Origin: Orbaceae bacterium lpD04 | GTDB lineage: Bacteria > Pseudomonadota > Gammaproteobacteria > Enterobacterales > Orbaceae | Length of the DNA: 64,000 nt | NCBI GenBank assembly: GCA_036251935.1 | Contig: CP133967.1 | Location: 629,488 to 693,487, forward strand | Direction: 5' to 3' | In this document: piece after piece, positions 18,001-29,058 of the stretch | Layout: the number at the start of each line of letters is the position of its first letter | Position numbering within the stretch: the stretch's first letter is position 1 | Notes under the pieces: model-generated | What the model was told of the DNA's origin: nothing | The model's input: only the letters and a program-made list of their open reading frames with translations | Database searches by the model: none | Translations under genes and position numbers: made by a program

Positions 18001-20041
18001 GTTATCTGGTGATAATACTGCGGTGTTAGCTGATGCAACATTAAGCGCATCAGATGGAAGTAAGACTACAGTAGGCTCGACAGAATCAATCGGTGATTTA
18101 GTCTTAAATGGCGGTACTTTAGCATTTGATGGTAATGGATTAGTTAATACGGGTAGCCTAACAGTAAATAAAAATAGTACTATTCAGATTAATGTCGATG
18201 AAATTTCTAGCAGCAATATTGATACATCGCTAAATTTACTAGATCAAAACGTCGGTGTTAACCATCAACTTATAAATACCGTGAAAGATAGTGAATTTGA
18301 TGTAGATCAGCTTGCACTAGAAGATCTTAGTGGTAATAGCTTAGTTTCATCTGTTGGGCAATTGATTACCCAAGGTAATGAAGGTGTTGCCAATGCAGTT
18401 TATGGTTATTCTTTGATCAATAATAGTGGGTTAGGAGTTCATTATTCATTAAGTGCATTAGATATTTTAGCTGGTAAAACATTAACTATCGATAGCTCTA
18501 GCGCAAATAGTAAGACGTTAACAACTGCATTAAATGGCAGTGGTAATTTAATATTAACTACTGATAGTAAAGGGTTGACCCTTAATAATGCATCTAATAG
18601 CTATACTGGCACCACCGCTATAACTGGTGGAATAGTGAGCTTAGGATCGAATAATAGCCTTGGTAATACCAGTGAAGTAACGATTAATAAAGAAGCCGGT
18701 CTAAATTTAGGTAGCTATACACAGACAGTAGGTAGCTTGGCCAATAGTGGTAATGTTGCTTTAAATAATGGAACGCTAATAGTTAGTAATAAAACTACCA
18801 ATACTGGTGCTATTGATATCACTGGCGGTAGCTTAATTTTGAATGGTGGCGGTAATTCATCTGTAACTAATGGCTTAACCGGTAATGGTGATTTAACGGT
18901 AGCTAATGGTAGTTTTACCGTTAGTGGTGCCAATAGTAATCTGGCCGGAAGTACAACAATCAATAGTGCAGGTGAAGTAATCCTAAATGACACAGGTAAT
19001 TTAGGCTCAAGCACAGTTAATGTTGATGGTAAATTGACTATTAATAACGATAATACATTAGCAAATACATTAACAGGTAGTGGCTCTGTTAATACTAACG
19101 CAGCAATAACTTTGACGGGTAATAATAGTAGTTTTAGCGGAACACAAGTAATAGGTGATAATGGTAAATTAACCGTTAATAACATGAATCAATTGGGTAA
19201 TGATAAAGCCGCAGTTAGTTTATCCGGAACGAATTCATCCTTAATATTAACAGGTATTTCTGACTCAGTTTCTAATAATATTAGTGGGTCGGGAGCATTA
19301 ACGTTATCGGGGAGCACGATAACACTTGCTAAAGATAATAATAATTTAGTTGATGTTACAGGTCAAATTAACTTAAATAACAGCTCAACGTTAGCGGTTG
19401 TGTCAGACACTCAGCTTAATAGCACTGCCCAGTTAAATATCGCCTCATCGAAAGATACGTTAGCGATAGTAAGCACAGGTGACTTTACGTTATCAAATAA
19501 TCTAACGGGTGCGGGTAATATTCAAGTTGATACGAATAATAATACCTTTAACTTTGGTAGTAATGTTGGTAAGGACTTTGCGGGTACCGTTGATTTAAAA
19601 AATACGGGCTTTAACTTATCGGGGGCAAGCAACCTAGCGAACGGAACATTAAGCTTATCTAGCGGCAGTAAAACTACTGTGACGGCGAGTGAATCTGTCG
19701 GTAATTTAACCTTAAATGGCGGTACGATTGGCTTTAATGGTGATGGCGTTATTAATACTGGCAATTTGACACTAAATAACAACAGTATTGTTCAAGTTAA
19801 AGCAGATGATATCTCGGGTGGTGATATTGATAGTACGTTAAATCTATTAGATCAAAATCTGGGCGCTAACCACCAATTAGTGAATGCATCGGGTGAAAGT
19901 GAGCTTGATTTAGCAAAATTGACCTTACAAGATCTGCAAGGAAATAGTTTAGATAATAACGTGCAACAAGCGATTATTAGTAATAATGAGACCGTGGCAC
20001 AAGGCTCATATGGCTATGAGTTAAGCAACAATAAATGTTGA
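15077..20041 (+). pseudogene. Giant autotransporter adhesin, 5' part (signal and repeat passenger), frameshifted before the barrel
   Basis: First 1654 codons of a type Va autotransporter. The start is ATG at 15077 (MNKIYRVVWSTAHKSWIVTSE), an extended signal peptide region (ESPR) followed by a hydrophobic signal ending near SSFVFAGS. The mature part opens with a Cys-Cys pair (CSVANL...NADC) and continues as Asn/Gly/Ser/Thr-rich beta-helix repeats, including PATR-type units (SYTGTTAITGGIVSLGSNNSLGNTSEV). It ends at a TGA (20039-20041) after YGYELSNNKC, in the middle of a repeat that elsewhere continues NNSGLGVHYSLSALDIL. Without the downstream barrel this polypeptide could not be exported normally, so the allele appears switched off or broken. 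An assembly error in the repeats is the main alternative. Confidence 0.85.
19361..19569 (+). repeat. Direct repeat in the passenger, copy 1 (partner 21399-21607)
   Basis: The 209-bp block matches 21399-21607 with about eight mismatches. The last 99 nt (19471-19569 and 21509-21607) are identical. Both copies encode the same peptide (STGDFTLSNNLTGAGNIQVD...) in their own frames. The offset is 2038 nt, which leaves remainder 1 on division by three, so the net frame change lies between the copies. Confidence 0.9.
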
Positions 20042-20057
20042 TAATTCACTAAATCTG

Positions 20058-23000
20058 TTGGATCAAAGTGCCGGTGCAAACCATAAACTAGTCAATACGT
20101 CCAAAGAGGGTGATATTGATTTAGGCAAAATTATTTTAGAAGATTTAGATGGTAATAGTTTAGCTTCTTTAGTTGAGCACACAGTTAGCCAGGCTGGAGA
20201 AGTCGTTGCAGATGCGACTTATGGCTATACATTAACCAATAACAATGGGCTTGGTGTTGACTATGCACTAAGTGGATTAGATATTCTATCAGGGAAAACA
20301 TTAACTGTAGACAGTAGTAATTCGAGTAGCAAAATATTAACTGCATCAGTAAACGGAACTGGTAATTTGGTATTAATTACTGATGATAAAGGTTTAACGG
20401 TTAATAATAGTAGCAGTAGTTACACCGGTACGACCTCAGTCAGTGGCGGCACGGTAAGCTTAGGCGCAGATGGTAGCCTAGGTGCCACGAGTGGCTTAAC
20501 GGTTAATAAAGATGCAGGCTTAAATTTAGGTGGTCATGCACAGACAGTTGGCAGCTTAACAAATAGCGGTAAGGTCGCGTTAAATAACGGTACGTTAACG
20601 GTGAGTAATAGCACAACGAATAGTGGTGTGGTTGATGTCACTGGCGGTAACTTAGTGTTAAATGGTGGTAGTTCATCAGCGACGGGCGGCTTAACAGGTA
20701 ATGGTCATTTGACGGTTAACAGTGGCAGCTTTGCCGTGAGTGGCGCGAACAATGAGCTTGCAGGCACCACTACGATTAATGATGCTGGTGAAGTGGTATT
20801 AAGTGATAAAGGCACGCTGGGCAGTAGCGCAGTAGAGGTAGGCGGTAAATTAACGCTCAATGGTGATAATAGCTTAGCGAATACATTAACGGGCGCGGGC
20901 ACCGTGACGACCAATGCCGGGATTACGTTAACAGGCAATAATAGTCAGTTTAACGGTACACAAGTGATTGGTAACGCAGGTACATTAACGGTAAACAATG
21001 CCAATGCCCTAGGTGGTGATAAAGCGAGTGTGAGTTTATCGGGTAAAGACTCAACGTTAAACTTAGCTGGCGTGACAGGTGATGTTGCTAATAATGTGGT
21101 TGGTAGTGCTGGTAATATAAATATTAACAACGCAGCAAATGTCAATTTAACCGGTGATAATAGTGAGTTTGCGGGTATTTATACGGTAGATGGTAACAGC
21201 ACATTAAATGTGAGCACGACGGCGAACTTAGGTAAGGGCGCAATTACGGCAAACAGTGGCAGTACGTTAATGTTAAATGGCTTTAATGATGGTAAGACAA
21301 CGGAACTGGCGAACTTGATTAGTGGCGCTGGTAACATTGGTTTATCAAGCAGTAGCATGACACTTGGTAAGGATAACAAAAACTTAGCGTCATTTACTGG
21401 TCAAATTAACTTACATAACAGCTCAACGTTAGCGGTAGTGTCTGACAATCAGCTTAATAGCACTGCAGGGTTAAATATCGCCTCATCGAAAGATACGTTA
21501 GCGATAGCAAGCACAGGTGACTTTACGTTATCAAATAATCTAACGGGTGCGGGTAATATTCAAGTTGATACGAATAATAATACCTTTAACTTTGGTAGTA
21601 ATGTTGGCAACGCCTTTGCCGGTACCGTTGATTTAAATAATACCGAGTTTACTTTAGCTGGCGACAATACTACTGCCTTAACTAATGCTAATTTAGTATT
21701 ATCTAAAGGCAGTAATATTAATGTAGGTGATGGTGTTCAAAAAATAGATACGCTAACTACGAATGGTAACGATAGCAAATTAGTGTTTAATCATATCACT
21801 GAAGAAAATGGTATATTTAACTCTGAAGGTACAATTGAAGTAAATAATTTAGATTTATCTGGAAAAGCAAATGTAATTGTTAATTTGCCTGCTAATGTAC
21901 ATCCAGATATTTCTGGGAATACAGTTTTACAGCTTGACCAAGGAGAGGAGTTCCTTGAGTTAGTTAAAGCTGGCAATGTAACTGGTTCGGTAAGCAATCT
22001 TGAATTGAAAGGTGCTAATGGTCAGGAATTGCCTGAAAATCAGCATCAAAATATGATTAATAATGGTAGTGATGTTATTTCAGCTGATGGCTATTTTAAT
22101 TATAAATTAACAACCGGTGAAAATGTTGATGGTTTACATGTAAGTTATGGATTAGTTGGTTTAAATCTTAAGGGGCAAGGTAAAGATGCACTTATTCTTG
22201 AATCAATAGAAAATCGGAATAACTTAGGATCAAGTCATTTAACCGCGAAAGTTGAGGGTACTGGCGATTTAGCAATACAAGGTGAAAATCAAAATACGAT
22301 TATAACTATTGAAAATGCTGATAATAGCTATACTGGCGTAACTGATGTTCGCTCTGGTATATTAAAACTAGGTACAAATAATGCACTAGGTAATACTTCT
22401 GAATTAGTAATTAATCAAAATGCTAAAACAGATCTTAACGGTATGACTCAAACTATTGGTAAATTAACGAATAATTCGACACTTGATCTGAATGCTGGTT
22501 CATTAATACTATTGAATGGTGGTAGTTCTACTGCGACTAATGGATTGATAGGGTCGGGTGAATTATCTATTCAAGATGGTGAATTAATTATTTCTGGCGC
22601 GAATGATTTATTAACTGCAAATGCAATCGTTAATGATACTGCTTCTATCACCTTAAATGATCAAGGTTCATTAGGTGTAGGTAATATTTCATTATCAGGT
22701 AACTTTAACCTAAATAGTGATAATAGTATTGCTAATACATTAAGTGGTGATGGCTCTGTTAACGTCAATGCAAATATTGCTTTAGTAGGTAATAATAGTA
22801 ATTTTAATGGAATCATTGATATTGCTGATAAAGGTCATTTAACTTCAACCGCGGTCAACCAACTAGGTAGTGCAGCTATTAAAAATGAGGGTAACCTTTT
22901 ATTTAATCTAAATAAGGATGAGATTTTAAATAATTCTATCAGCGGTACAGGTCAGCTGGAAAAAGAAGGTAATGGAACATTAACTATTAATGCATCAAGT

Positions 23001-24572
23001 ACTTATACCGGTAAAACTGATATAAATGCCGGAGCATTATGGATAAATAAAAATGTTACATTAGGTGGCACTGATGCTGGTGATATCACAATTAAAGAAG
23101 GTGCAGCATTAAATGGTGCAGGTACAGTTAATGGTAATGTAATTAACTTTGGTACTTTAAATGTTGTAAATAATGCAGCTGCTAAATCAAGAGAGCTTTC
23201 TGATTCAACAATAGCTAACTTTACGATTAATAATAACTTAGATAATCACAGCAACATTAATATTGGCGCGGAAAAAACAGCCGGAAACATGCTAACCATA
23301 AATGGTGATTATACTGGTTCTGATAAGTCAACTATTTTTATGAATACAGATCTTGGCGACGATGAAACAAGTGTAGTGGATAAGTTGGTTATTTCTGGTC
23401 ATGCTAGTGGATCGACAGCTATTCATATTACAGATATTGGTTCAGGTGCGGGTGGTTCAACAGGCAAGCAAGGTGTCAAAATTATCGATACTAATAGCTC
23501 TGATGTTGATGCTTTTGTGCTGGATAATGTTGTTGTTAAAGGTGCTTATGAGTACTTATTAAATCGTGATAGCACTGATCAAGATTGGTACTTAACATCG
23601 TATAAAGATATTCGTGCTGACTTTGGTCAATATATTGCGAATATGGATGCTATTGGTAAGTCATTACTTCCAAGCTTTGGTGCTAAACCATCAGGAGCAT
23701 TAGCAGGTGGCGCTGGTGGTTTAAGATCGATGGATCGAATCGCTAAGGGTGATAGTGATGATTCTAATTCAGTATGGATGATTAATACTGCTGGTCGCTC
23801 TAGAGGGGAAGCTGCTGGAGGTCAAATTAAATACCATTATAATGAATATTCTTCAGTAATTGGTATTGATCACACCTTCTATAATGATGACGTTGATAAT
23901 CGTAGTGCATTTGTATTTGGTGTTATGACAGGTACAACATATGCTAAATCATCATCAAATAATCGTAATACCGGTTCTGATGGTGATGGTAGTGTAAATG
24001 GTAATACATTTGGTATTTATGGTTCTTGGTTCTTTGACGGTGATAATCCATTAAGTCCATTTGTTGATTATTATCTTTCTTATGGACATTATAATAACCG
24101 AGTAAGTACTCAAGGTAATGATGAAGATAAATATAAATCTAATGTGTTTAGCTATACTTTACAAGGTGGGTATCCAATTGCATTAAACGATAATTGGGTA
24201 TTTGAACCTCAGGCTCAAATTAGTTATTTACATTATAATATTGATAATCATACAGACCATTCAGGAACGAATATTGATCAATCAGTAAAAGGAAATACTG
24301 TTTATCGTGTTGGATCTTATTTCTACCCAATGCAAGGTAATATTAAACCTTATGTTGGTGTAAACTTATGGTATGACAATACTCGTTCAACAGTACAATT
24401 TGATGATACTTCAGTATCTTCAGATAAAGCTGGTTTTATGTTAGAAAGTAAAGTTGGTGTTACGGCACAAATAAAAAATAATTTCACAGTTTCTGGTGAA
24501 ATTAATTATCGACAAGGACAAAATAATTCTCAAAATTATAGTGCTAATATTGGCTTAAAATACCAATTCTAA
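20058..24572 (+). pseudogene. Giant autotransporter adhesin, 3' part (passenger repeats and beta-barrel)
   Basis: Continuation of the gene at 15077-20041 in the +1 frame. The frame is open from 20025; the nominal start is a TTG at 20058 with no RBS and no signal peptide, so it is not a plausible independent gene. Residues 1 to about 1180 are passenger repeats homologous to the 5' part (LDQSAGANHKLVN, SYTGTTSVSGGTVSLGADGSLG). An alpha-helical linker (IRADFGQYIANMDAIGKSLLPSF) leads to a C-terminal autotransporter barrel of about 270 residues ending NIGLKYQF with terminal Phe. Joined to the 5' part the protein would exceed 3100 aa. A terminator follows at 24601. Confidence 0.85.
21399..21607 (+). 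repeat. Direct repeat in the passenger, copy 2
   Basis: Partner of 19361-19569, about 96% identical, with 99 identical bases at 21509-21607. Recombination between the copies would delete 2038 bp, including the frame break, and join both coding parts in one frame. Confidence 0.9.
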
Positions 24573-24600
24573 TCGATAGTTCATTTATTTGTTATTAACG

Positions 24601-24635
24601 AAAAAAGGAATTGTTATTAAACAGTTCCTTTTTTT
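24601..24635 (+). terminator. Terminator of the autotransporter gene
   Basis: AAAAAAGGAATTG pairs with CAGTTCCTTTTTT (13 bp with one G-T wobble), and the descending arm is itself a T-run. It starts 28 nt after the stop. Confidence 0.8.
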
Positions 24636-24641
24636 AAAGAT

Positions 24642-24673
24642 AAATAAACCTCAATATAATTTGGGGTTTATTT
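24642..24673. terminator. Bidirectional terminator between convergent genes
   Basis: Arms AAATAAACC (24642-24650) and GGTTTATTT (24665-24673) are extended inside by two more pairs, with T-rich tails on both strands. It sits directly after the stop of the GFA gene and serves mainly that minus-strand gene. Confidence 0.6.
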
Positions 24674-24674
24674 T

Positions 24675-25076
24675 TTATTTTATACTTTCGCTAAACTCAG
24701 TACCACCATCACAAATAATGTCCCAATTTGCTTTATCTTGAGTATAAATATGTATTTTTTGTTTGGGATAAATTGGCATATCAAGTGTGCCGATTCTTAA
24801 GCGGTAAGATTCTTTATTATTATCTCTTGAAGTGAAGATATTTGAACCACATTCATGACAAAAATGGCGATTAACACCATTAATTGAAAAAGTTTTTAAT
24901 TTATTTTGGCCTGTTAAAAAAGTTAAGTCATTGGCTTTAATAACTATTGCTGAGTTGAATGCAGAACCACTCCATTTACGACAACGTTTACAATGGCAAA
25001 ATACGACAGCATCAATATGGTTATCCATTGTAATCTGATAACGAATTACGCCACACAAACAACTACCTGTTAACAT
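24675..25076 (-). CDS. GFA-family (CENP-V/GFA domain) zinc protein
   Basis: Small cytoplasmic protein of 133 aa with the complete zinc pattern of the glutathione-dependent formaldehyde-activating (GFA) fold: GSCLCGVIRY, CHCKRCRKWSG and CHECGSNIF. Family members bind zinc; many are annotated as S-hydroxymethylglutathione synthase, but most have no proven activity. It is a single gene, convergent with the autotransporter. No formaldehyde-detoxification partner (frmA or similar) is nearby, so the function should be left as unknown zinc protein. Family assignment is secure. Confidence 0.88.
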   Translation of the reverse strand: MLTGSCLCGVIRYQITMDNHIDAVVFCHCKRCRKWSGSAFNSAIVIKANDLTFLTGQNKLKTFSINGVNRHFCHECGSNIFTSRDNNKESYRLRIGTLDMPIYPKQKIHIYTQDKANWDIICDGGTEFSESIK

Positions 25077-25448
25077 TGTGGATCCTTAATAATCTAAATT
25101 TTTATTGTTAATATAGTAAATCAAATTATTTAAGTAACAAAGCTTAATATAAATGCGGTATGATTGCTTATTTATCCCACAAACCAATATTTTGATAATA
25201 GTATATCAATAAGTTAGCTCCATTTTGGGAATATAGCGTATATCATCTTCGCTTTATCTTTAATCGCGCAGCATAGCTGTATTTGGCTATATCGGCGGAA
25301 AGTTCACTTTTTTCTATGTTACAATAGTGAACCACACTGTAAATTTAAAAAATGTGATGAATAAGAAAAGTTAGTAAAAATACAAAAATAAGTAGCAATC
25401 GTATTTATACACAACCACTTTAAAACATATAAAAATACTGGTATATCA
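25077..25448 (+). other. Intergenic region with a dyad around a -10 element before dusA
   Basis: No coding frame is evident. A perfect dyad GTTCACT (25302-25308) / AGTGAAC (25326-25332) flanks a TACAAT -10-like hexamer (25320-25325). A second short dyad, ATAGC/GCTAT, lies near 25274-25290. This is the likely regulated promoter region of dusA. The repressor, if any, is unknown; it does not fit the Zur consensus. Confidence 0.4.
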
Positions 25449-26438
25449 ATGAAATCAACCCTTAATAAATTTTCCATTGCCCCGATGCTTGATTGGACAG
25501 ATCGTCACTGTCGCTATTTTCATCGAATTTTGACTAAACAGACGTTACTTTATAGTGAAATGGTGACAACAGGGGCAATTTTATTTGGAAAGGGTGATTA
25601 TTTAGCTTTTAATCAAGCAGAGCAGCCGGTTAGTTTGCAATTAGGCGGAAGCGATCCTAAAGCATTAGCACAATGCGCTAAATTGGCAGAAGATAGGGGT
25701 TATAATGAAATTAACCTTAACGTAGGTTGCCCCTCTGATCGAGTGCAAAATGGGATGTTTGGTGCTTGCTTAATGGGCAACGCAAGTTTAGTTGCTCATT
25801 GTATTAAGGCGATGCAAGATGAAGTGAGTATTCCTGTTACAGTAAAAACGCGGATTGGCATTGATGAGCAAGATAGTTATGAATTTTTATGTCAGTTTAT
25901 TGAGCAGATCATGCCTTATAGTCAAAGCTTTATTGTACATGCACGTAAAGCGTGGCTATCGGGTTTAAGTCCTAAAGAAAATCGGGAAGTACCGCCACTT
26001 GATTATGAAAGAGTTTATCAACTTAAGAAAGATTATCCACAGTTAATGATTGCTATTAATGGTGGTATTAAAACAATCGAAGAAATTAAAACCCACTTAC
26101 TTCATGTTGATGGCGTAATGGTGGGGCGTGAAGCTTATCAAAATCCGATGTTATTAACAAATATTGATCAACAAATTTTTGCTGATAGCCACCCAATAAT
26201 CAGTCCAATTGAAGCAATTAATCTGCTATATCCTTATATTGAGAAAGAGCTAACGCAAGGAGCACAACTTAATCATATCATGCGTCATACATTTGGGATT
26301 TTTAATGGCAGAAAAGGCGCTAAACAATGGCGACGCCACTTAAGTGAAAATGCACATAAAAAAGGCGCTGGAATTGAAGTGGTTGAAACTGCATTACAAT
26401 TTATTTTAGATAATGAAGATATAATTAATAATGGCTAA
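25449..26438 (+). CDS. dusA: tRNA-dihydrouridine(20/20a) synthase DusA
   Basis: FMN enzyme that reduces uridines 20/20a in the tRNA D-loop with NADPH. The 329-aa chain reads [17 protein letters not shown] at the start. It carries the catalytic Cys 94 in [19 protein letters not shown], plus [10 protein letters not shown] and [10 protein letters not shown], and ends [11 protein letters not shown]; all match E. coli DusA rather than DusB or DusC. Its 3' end overlaps the TatD-like gene by 8 nt, so the two are translated together. E. coli dusA has no TatD-like partner. Confidence 0.97.
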   Translation: MKSTLNKFSIAPMLDWTDRHCRYFHRILTKQTLLYSEMVTTGAILFGKGDYLAFNQAEQPVSLQLGGSDPKALAQCAKLAEDRGYNEINLNVGCPSDRVQNGMFGACLMGNASLVAHCIKAMQDEVSIPVTVKTRIGIDEQDSYEFLCQFIEQIMPYSQSFIVHARKAWLSGLSPKENREVPPLDYERVYQLKKDYPQLMIAINGGIKTIEEIKTHLLHVDGVMVGREAYQNPMLLTNIDQQIFADSHPIISPIEAINLLYPYIEKELTQGAQLNHIMRHTFGIFNGRKGAKQWRRHLSENAHKKGAGIEVVETALQFILDNEDIINNG

Positions 26439-27186
26439 AATTATTGATAACCATTGCCATTTTGAACAATTAACTAAGCGAGAGCAGAAACAAGCTTTAG
26501 CTAATTATCAAGTGGTTGGCGTTGCATCTGACTGTCAAAGTTCCTTACAACTACTTGCTTTAAAAAAAGAATACAATGATTTGTCTATTTGCCTTGGGAT
26601 CCACCCAGAGAGAATAAACAATTACACTGATTTTTTAATGGTAGCAGAGTTAATTGAAACACATTGTCATCAGTTAGTTGGAATTGGCGAAATAGGTTTA
26701 CCCTATTTTAGTTTATTAAAAATGTCACGAGCTGAGCAAGTACGTTTTTCACAGCAAGGATTAATCCTATTTGAAAAATTTGTAAAATTAGCTGCTAAAC
26801 TTGATCAAGCACTTAATCTTCATTGTGTTGGCGATGATACTTGGCAAGCGATTTCATATCTTGAACGTTATCGAATAAAAAATGCACTCTTCCATTGGTT
26901 TGCAGGTAGTCATGAGTTAATTGCGGCAATTTATGAAAAAGGGTGGTTTATTTCTGTTTCGCCAGAGGTAATAACTAATATCAAGTATCAAAATCAAGTA
27001 AAAATGATACCCAAAGAGATATTATGCTTAGAAAGTGATGGCCCATGGTTATATCAAGGTCAACGAGGAATACCCGAAATGATGATAGCGACTGCACAAA
27101 AAATCGCATTATTATTTAATTGCTCTTTGAGTGAAATACTACAAACAAGTCAGCGTAACGCATATCAAATTTGGCGAATAAAATAG
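26431..27186 (+). CDS. TatD-family metal-dependent hydrolase
   Basis: A 251-aa TIM-barrel amidohydrolase-like protein of the TatD DNase family. Metal-ligand positions are all visible: NHCHF (H8, H10), GEIGLP, LHCVG, FHWFAG and LESDGPW (Asp). The last motif differs from the usual LETDAP. Closest in style to the YjjV/YcfH group, but too divergent to give a symbol. It overlaps dusA by 8 nt, suggesting a tRNA or nucleic-acid quality role, although that is only inference from coupling. TatD proteins also occur in Qat defence operons, but none of the other Qat genes is here. Confidence 0.85.
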   Translation: MAKIIDNHCHFEQLTKREQKQALANYQVVGVASDCQSSLQLLALKKEYNDLSICLGIHPERINNYTDFLMVAELIETHCHQLVGIGEIGLPYFSLLKMSRAEQVRFSQQGLILFEKFVKLAAKLDQALNLHCVGDDTWQAISYLERYRIKNALFHWFAGSHELIAAIYEKGWFISVSPEVITNIKYQNQVKMIPKEILCLESDGPWLYQGQRGIPEMMIATAQKIALLFNCSLSEILQTSQRNAYQIWRIK

Positions 27187-27320
27187 GCTTATTTTTATTT
27201 TCAGCATTAACTTTTCATATCAAAATATCGCAAATCTATTGATGCGATAACATATCTATTAAGCTTGATTTCTGTTAAAATCATTCATCATTTTTTTGAA
27301 CAGTTTATTATCTCGCTATC

Positions 27321-28913
27321 ATGACAGAAAAGGCTTATTTAGACGAAGTGGCAACTCGCCGCACTTTCGCAATTATTTCTCACCCCGATGCAGGTAAAAC
27401 CACTATTACTGAGAAGGTTTTGCTATTTGGGAATGCAATTCAAACTGCTGGTACGGTTAAAGGCCGCGGCGCTAATGCACAGCATGCAAAATCAGACTGG
27501 ATGGAAATGGAAAAACAACGTGGTATTTCGATCACCACCTCGGTTATGCAATTTCCTTATGCCAATTGTTTGGTTAATCTTCTTGATACACCAGGACATG
27601 AGGATTTCTCAGAAGATACTTATCGTACGTTAACTGCCGTAGACAGCTGCTTAATGGTCATTGATGCTGCAAAAGGGGTTGAGGATCGAACTCGTAAATT
27701 GATGGAAGTTACTCGTTTACGTAATACGCCAATTTTAACATTTATGAATAAACTTGACCGTGATATTCGTGATCCTATGGAGCTACTTGATGAAGTTGAA
27801 AGTGAACTTAATATCATGTGTGCTCCTATTACTTGGCCGATTGGTTGTGGGAAACTATTTAAAGGTGTATATCATTTAGCCAAAGATGAAACCTATCTTT
27901 ATCAATCAGGTAAAGGGCACACTATTCAAGAAGTTCGAATTATTCAAGGGTTAAATAACCCAGAGCTTGATAAGGCTGTTGGCGATGATTTAGCTGCGCA
28001 ATTACGCGACGAATTAGAACTAGTCCAAGGCGCATCAAATGAATTTGATTCAGAAGCTTTTCTATCAGGCGATCTTACACCTGTATTTTTTGGTACTGCA
28101 TTAGGTAACTTTGGTGTTGATCATATGCTTGATGGTTTAACTGCTTGGGCACCAACACCTCAGCCTCGTAAAACTGATAAAAGAGAAGTAACGGCAACAG
28201 AAGAAAAATTTACCGGTTTTGTATTTAAAATCCAGGCGAATATGGATCCGAAGCATCGTGATCGGGTTGCTTTTTTACGTATTGTATCGGGTAAATATGA
28301 AAAGAGTATGAAGCTGCGTCATGTTCGAATTGGCAAAGATGTGACTATTGCTGATGCCTTAACTTTTATGGCGGGTGATCGTGAGCATGTAGAAGAAGCT
28401 TATGCCGGTGATATTATTGGTTTACATAATCATGGAACTATTCAAATTGGTGATACCTTTACTCAAGGTGAAGACTTGAAATTTACAGGGATCCCCAACT
28501 TTGCTCCTGAATTATTCCGCCGTATTCGCCTTAGAGATCCTCTTAAGCAGAAACAGTTACTAAAAGGCTTAGTACAATTATCAGAAGAAGGGGCTGTGCA
28601 AGTTTTTAGGCCATTGATGAATAATGATTTAATTGTTGGTGCGGTTGGTGTTTTACAATTTGATGTGGTTGTTGCGCGCTTAAAATCTGAGTATAACGTT
28701 GAGGCAATCTATGAACCTATTAATATCACAACGGCTCGTTGGGTTGAATGTAGTGATATTAAAAAGTTAGAAGAGTTCAAACGTAAATGTGAGCTCAATC
28801 TCGCTTTAGATGGTGGTGATAATTTAAGCTATATAGCGCCAAGTATGGTTAATTTAAATTTAACTCAAGAACGTTATCCTGAAGTCAAATTTAGAAAAAC
28901 ACGTGAACACTAG
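27321..28913 (+). CDS. prfC: Peptide chain release factor 3
   Basis: Translational GTPase that recycles RF1 and RF2 from the ribosome. At 530 aa it matches E. coli RF3 (529 aa). GTP-binding motifs are [13 protein letters not shown] (G1), [14 protein letters not shown] (G3) and NKLDRD (G4); the C-terminal part keeps [15 protein letters not shown]. It starts [26 protein letters not shown]. It is preceded by about 130 nt after the TatD-like gene, so it probably has its own promoter, and is followed by a long dyad. Confidence 0.98.
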   Translation: MTEKAYLDEVATRRTFAIISHPDAGKTTITEKVLLFGNAIQTAGTVKGRGANAQHAKSDWMEMEKQRGISITTSVMQFPYANCLVNLLDTPGHEDFSEDTYRTLTAVDSCLMVIDAAKGVEDRTRKLMEVTRLRNTPILTFMNKLDRDIRDPMELLDEVESELNIMCAPITWPIGCGKLFKGVYHLAKDETYLYQSGKGHTIQEVRIIQGLNNPELDKAVGDDLAAQLRDELELVQGASNEFDSEAFLSGDLTPVFFGTALGNFGVDHMLDGLTAWAPTPQPRKTDKREVTATEEKFTGFVFKIQANMDPKHRDRVAFLRIVSGKYEKSMKLRHVRIGKDVTIADALTFMAGDREHVEEAYAGDIIGLHNHGTIQIGDTFTQGEDLKFTGIPNFAPELFRRIRLRDPLKQKQLLKGLVQLSEEGAVQVFRPLMNNDLIVGAVGVLQFDVVVARLKSEYNVEAIYEPINITTARWVECSDIKKLEEFKRKCELNLALDGGDNLSYIAPSMVNLNLTQERYPEVKFRKTREH

Positions 28914-28938
28914 TAGTTATACTCATTGCTAAAATCAC

Positions 28939-29020
28939 GACTCAAAAGATCACAATTTTGACCAATTTACGGATATTATATTTTGTTCTAAATTGGTCAG
29001 CAAAATTGCTGAAAAGAGTC
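28939..29020. repeat. Long imperfect inverted repeat after prfC
   Basis: Three nested stems in order: GACTC/GAGTC (28939-28943, 29016-29020), CAATTTT/AAAATTG (28953-28959, 29002-29008) and a perfect 11-bp TGACCAATTTA/TAAATTGGTCA (28959-28969, 28989-28999). An alternative small hairpin AGCAA/TTGCT overlaps the descending arm. It may terminate prfC or shape the leader of the next gene. Confidence 0.6.
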
Positions 29021-29058
29021 AACGAAACACCGAATAATTCAAAGTAGAAGGTGTAGTT

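Noticed and set aside
18715-19185. Antisense open frame of 156 codons rich in Leu, Val and Pro inside the autotransporter (others at 16483, 17380, 19522 and 20705)
   Set aside because: It is the mirror of repetitive Asn/Gly/Thr codons and has no RBS, no signal and no family likeness.
20022-20058. Programmed +1 frameshift joining the two autotransporter parts
   Set aside because: No slippery codon pair with a stimulator is apparent, and the repeat register is broken at the same place, which a simple recoding event would not explain.
25302-25332. Zur box before dusA
   Set aside because: The dyad GTTCACT/AGTGAAC does not contain the TGTTAT-type Zur half-sites; only the general position recalls the zur-dusA region of E. 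coli.
26431-27186. QatD-like component of a defence system
   Set aside because: TatD-like proteins occur in Qat systems, but no QatA, QatB or QatC homologue is adjacent; dusA and prfC are housekeeping genes.
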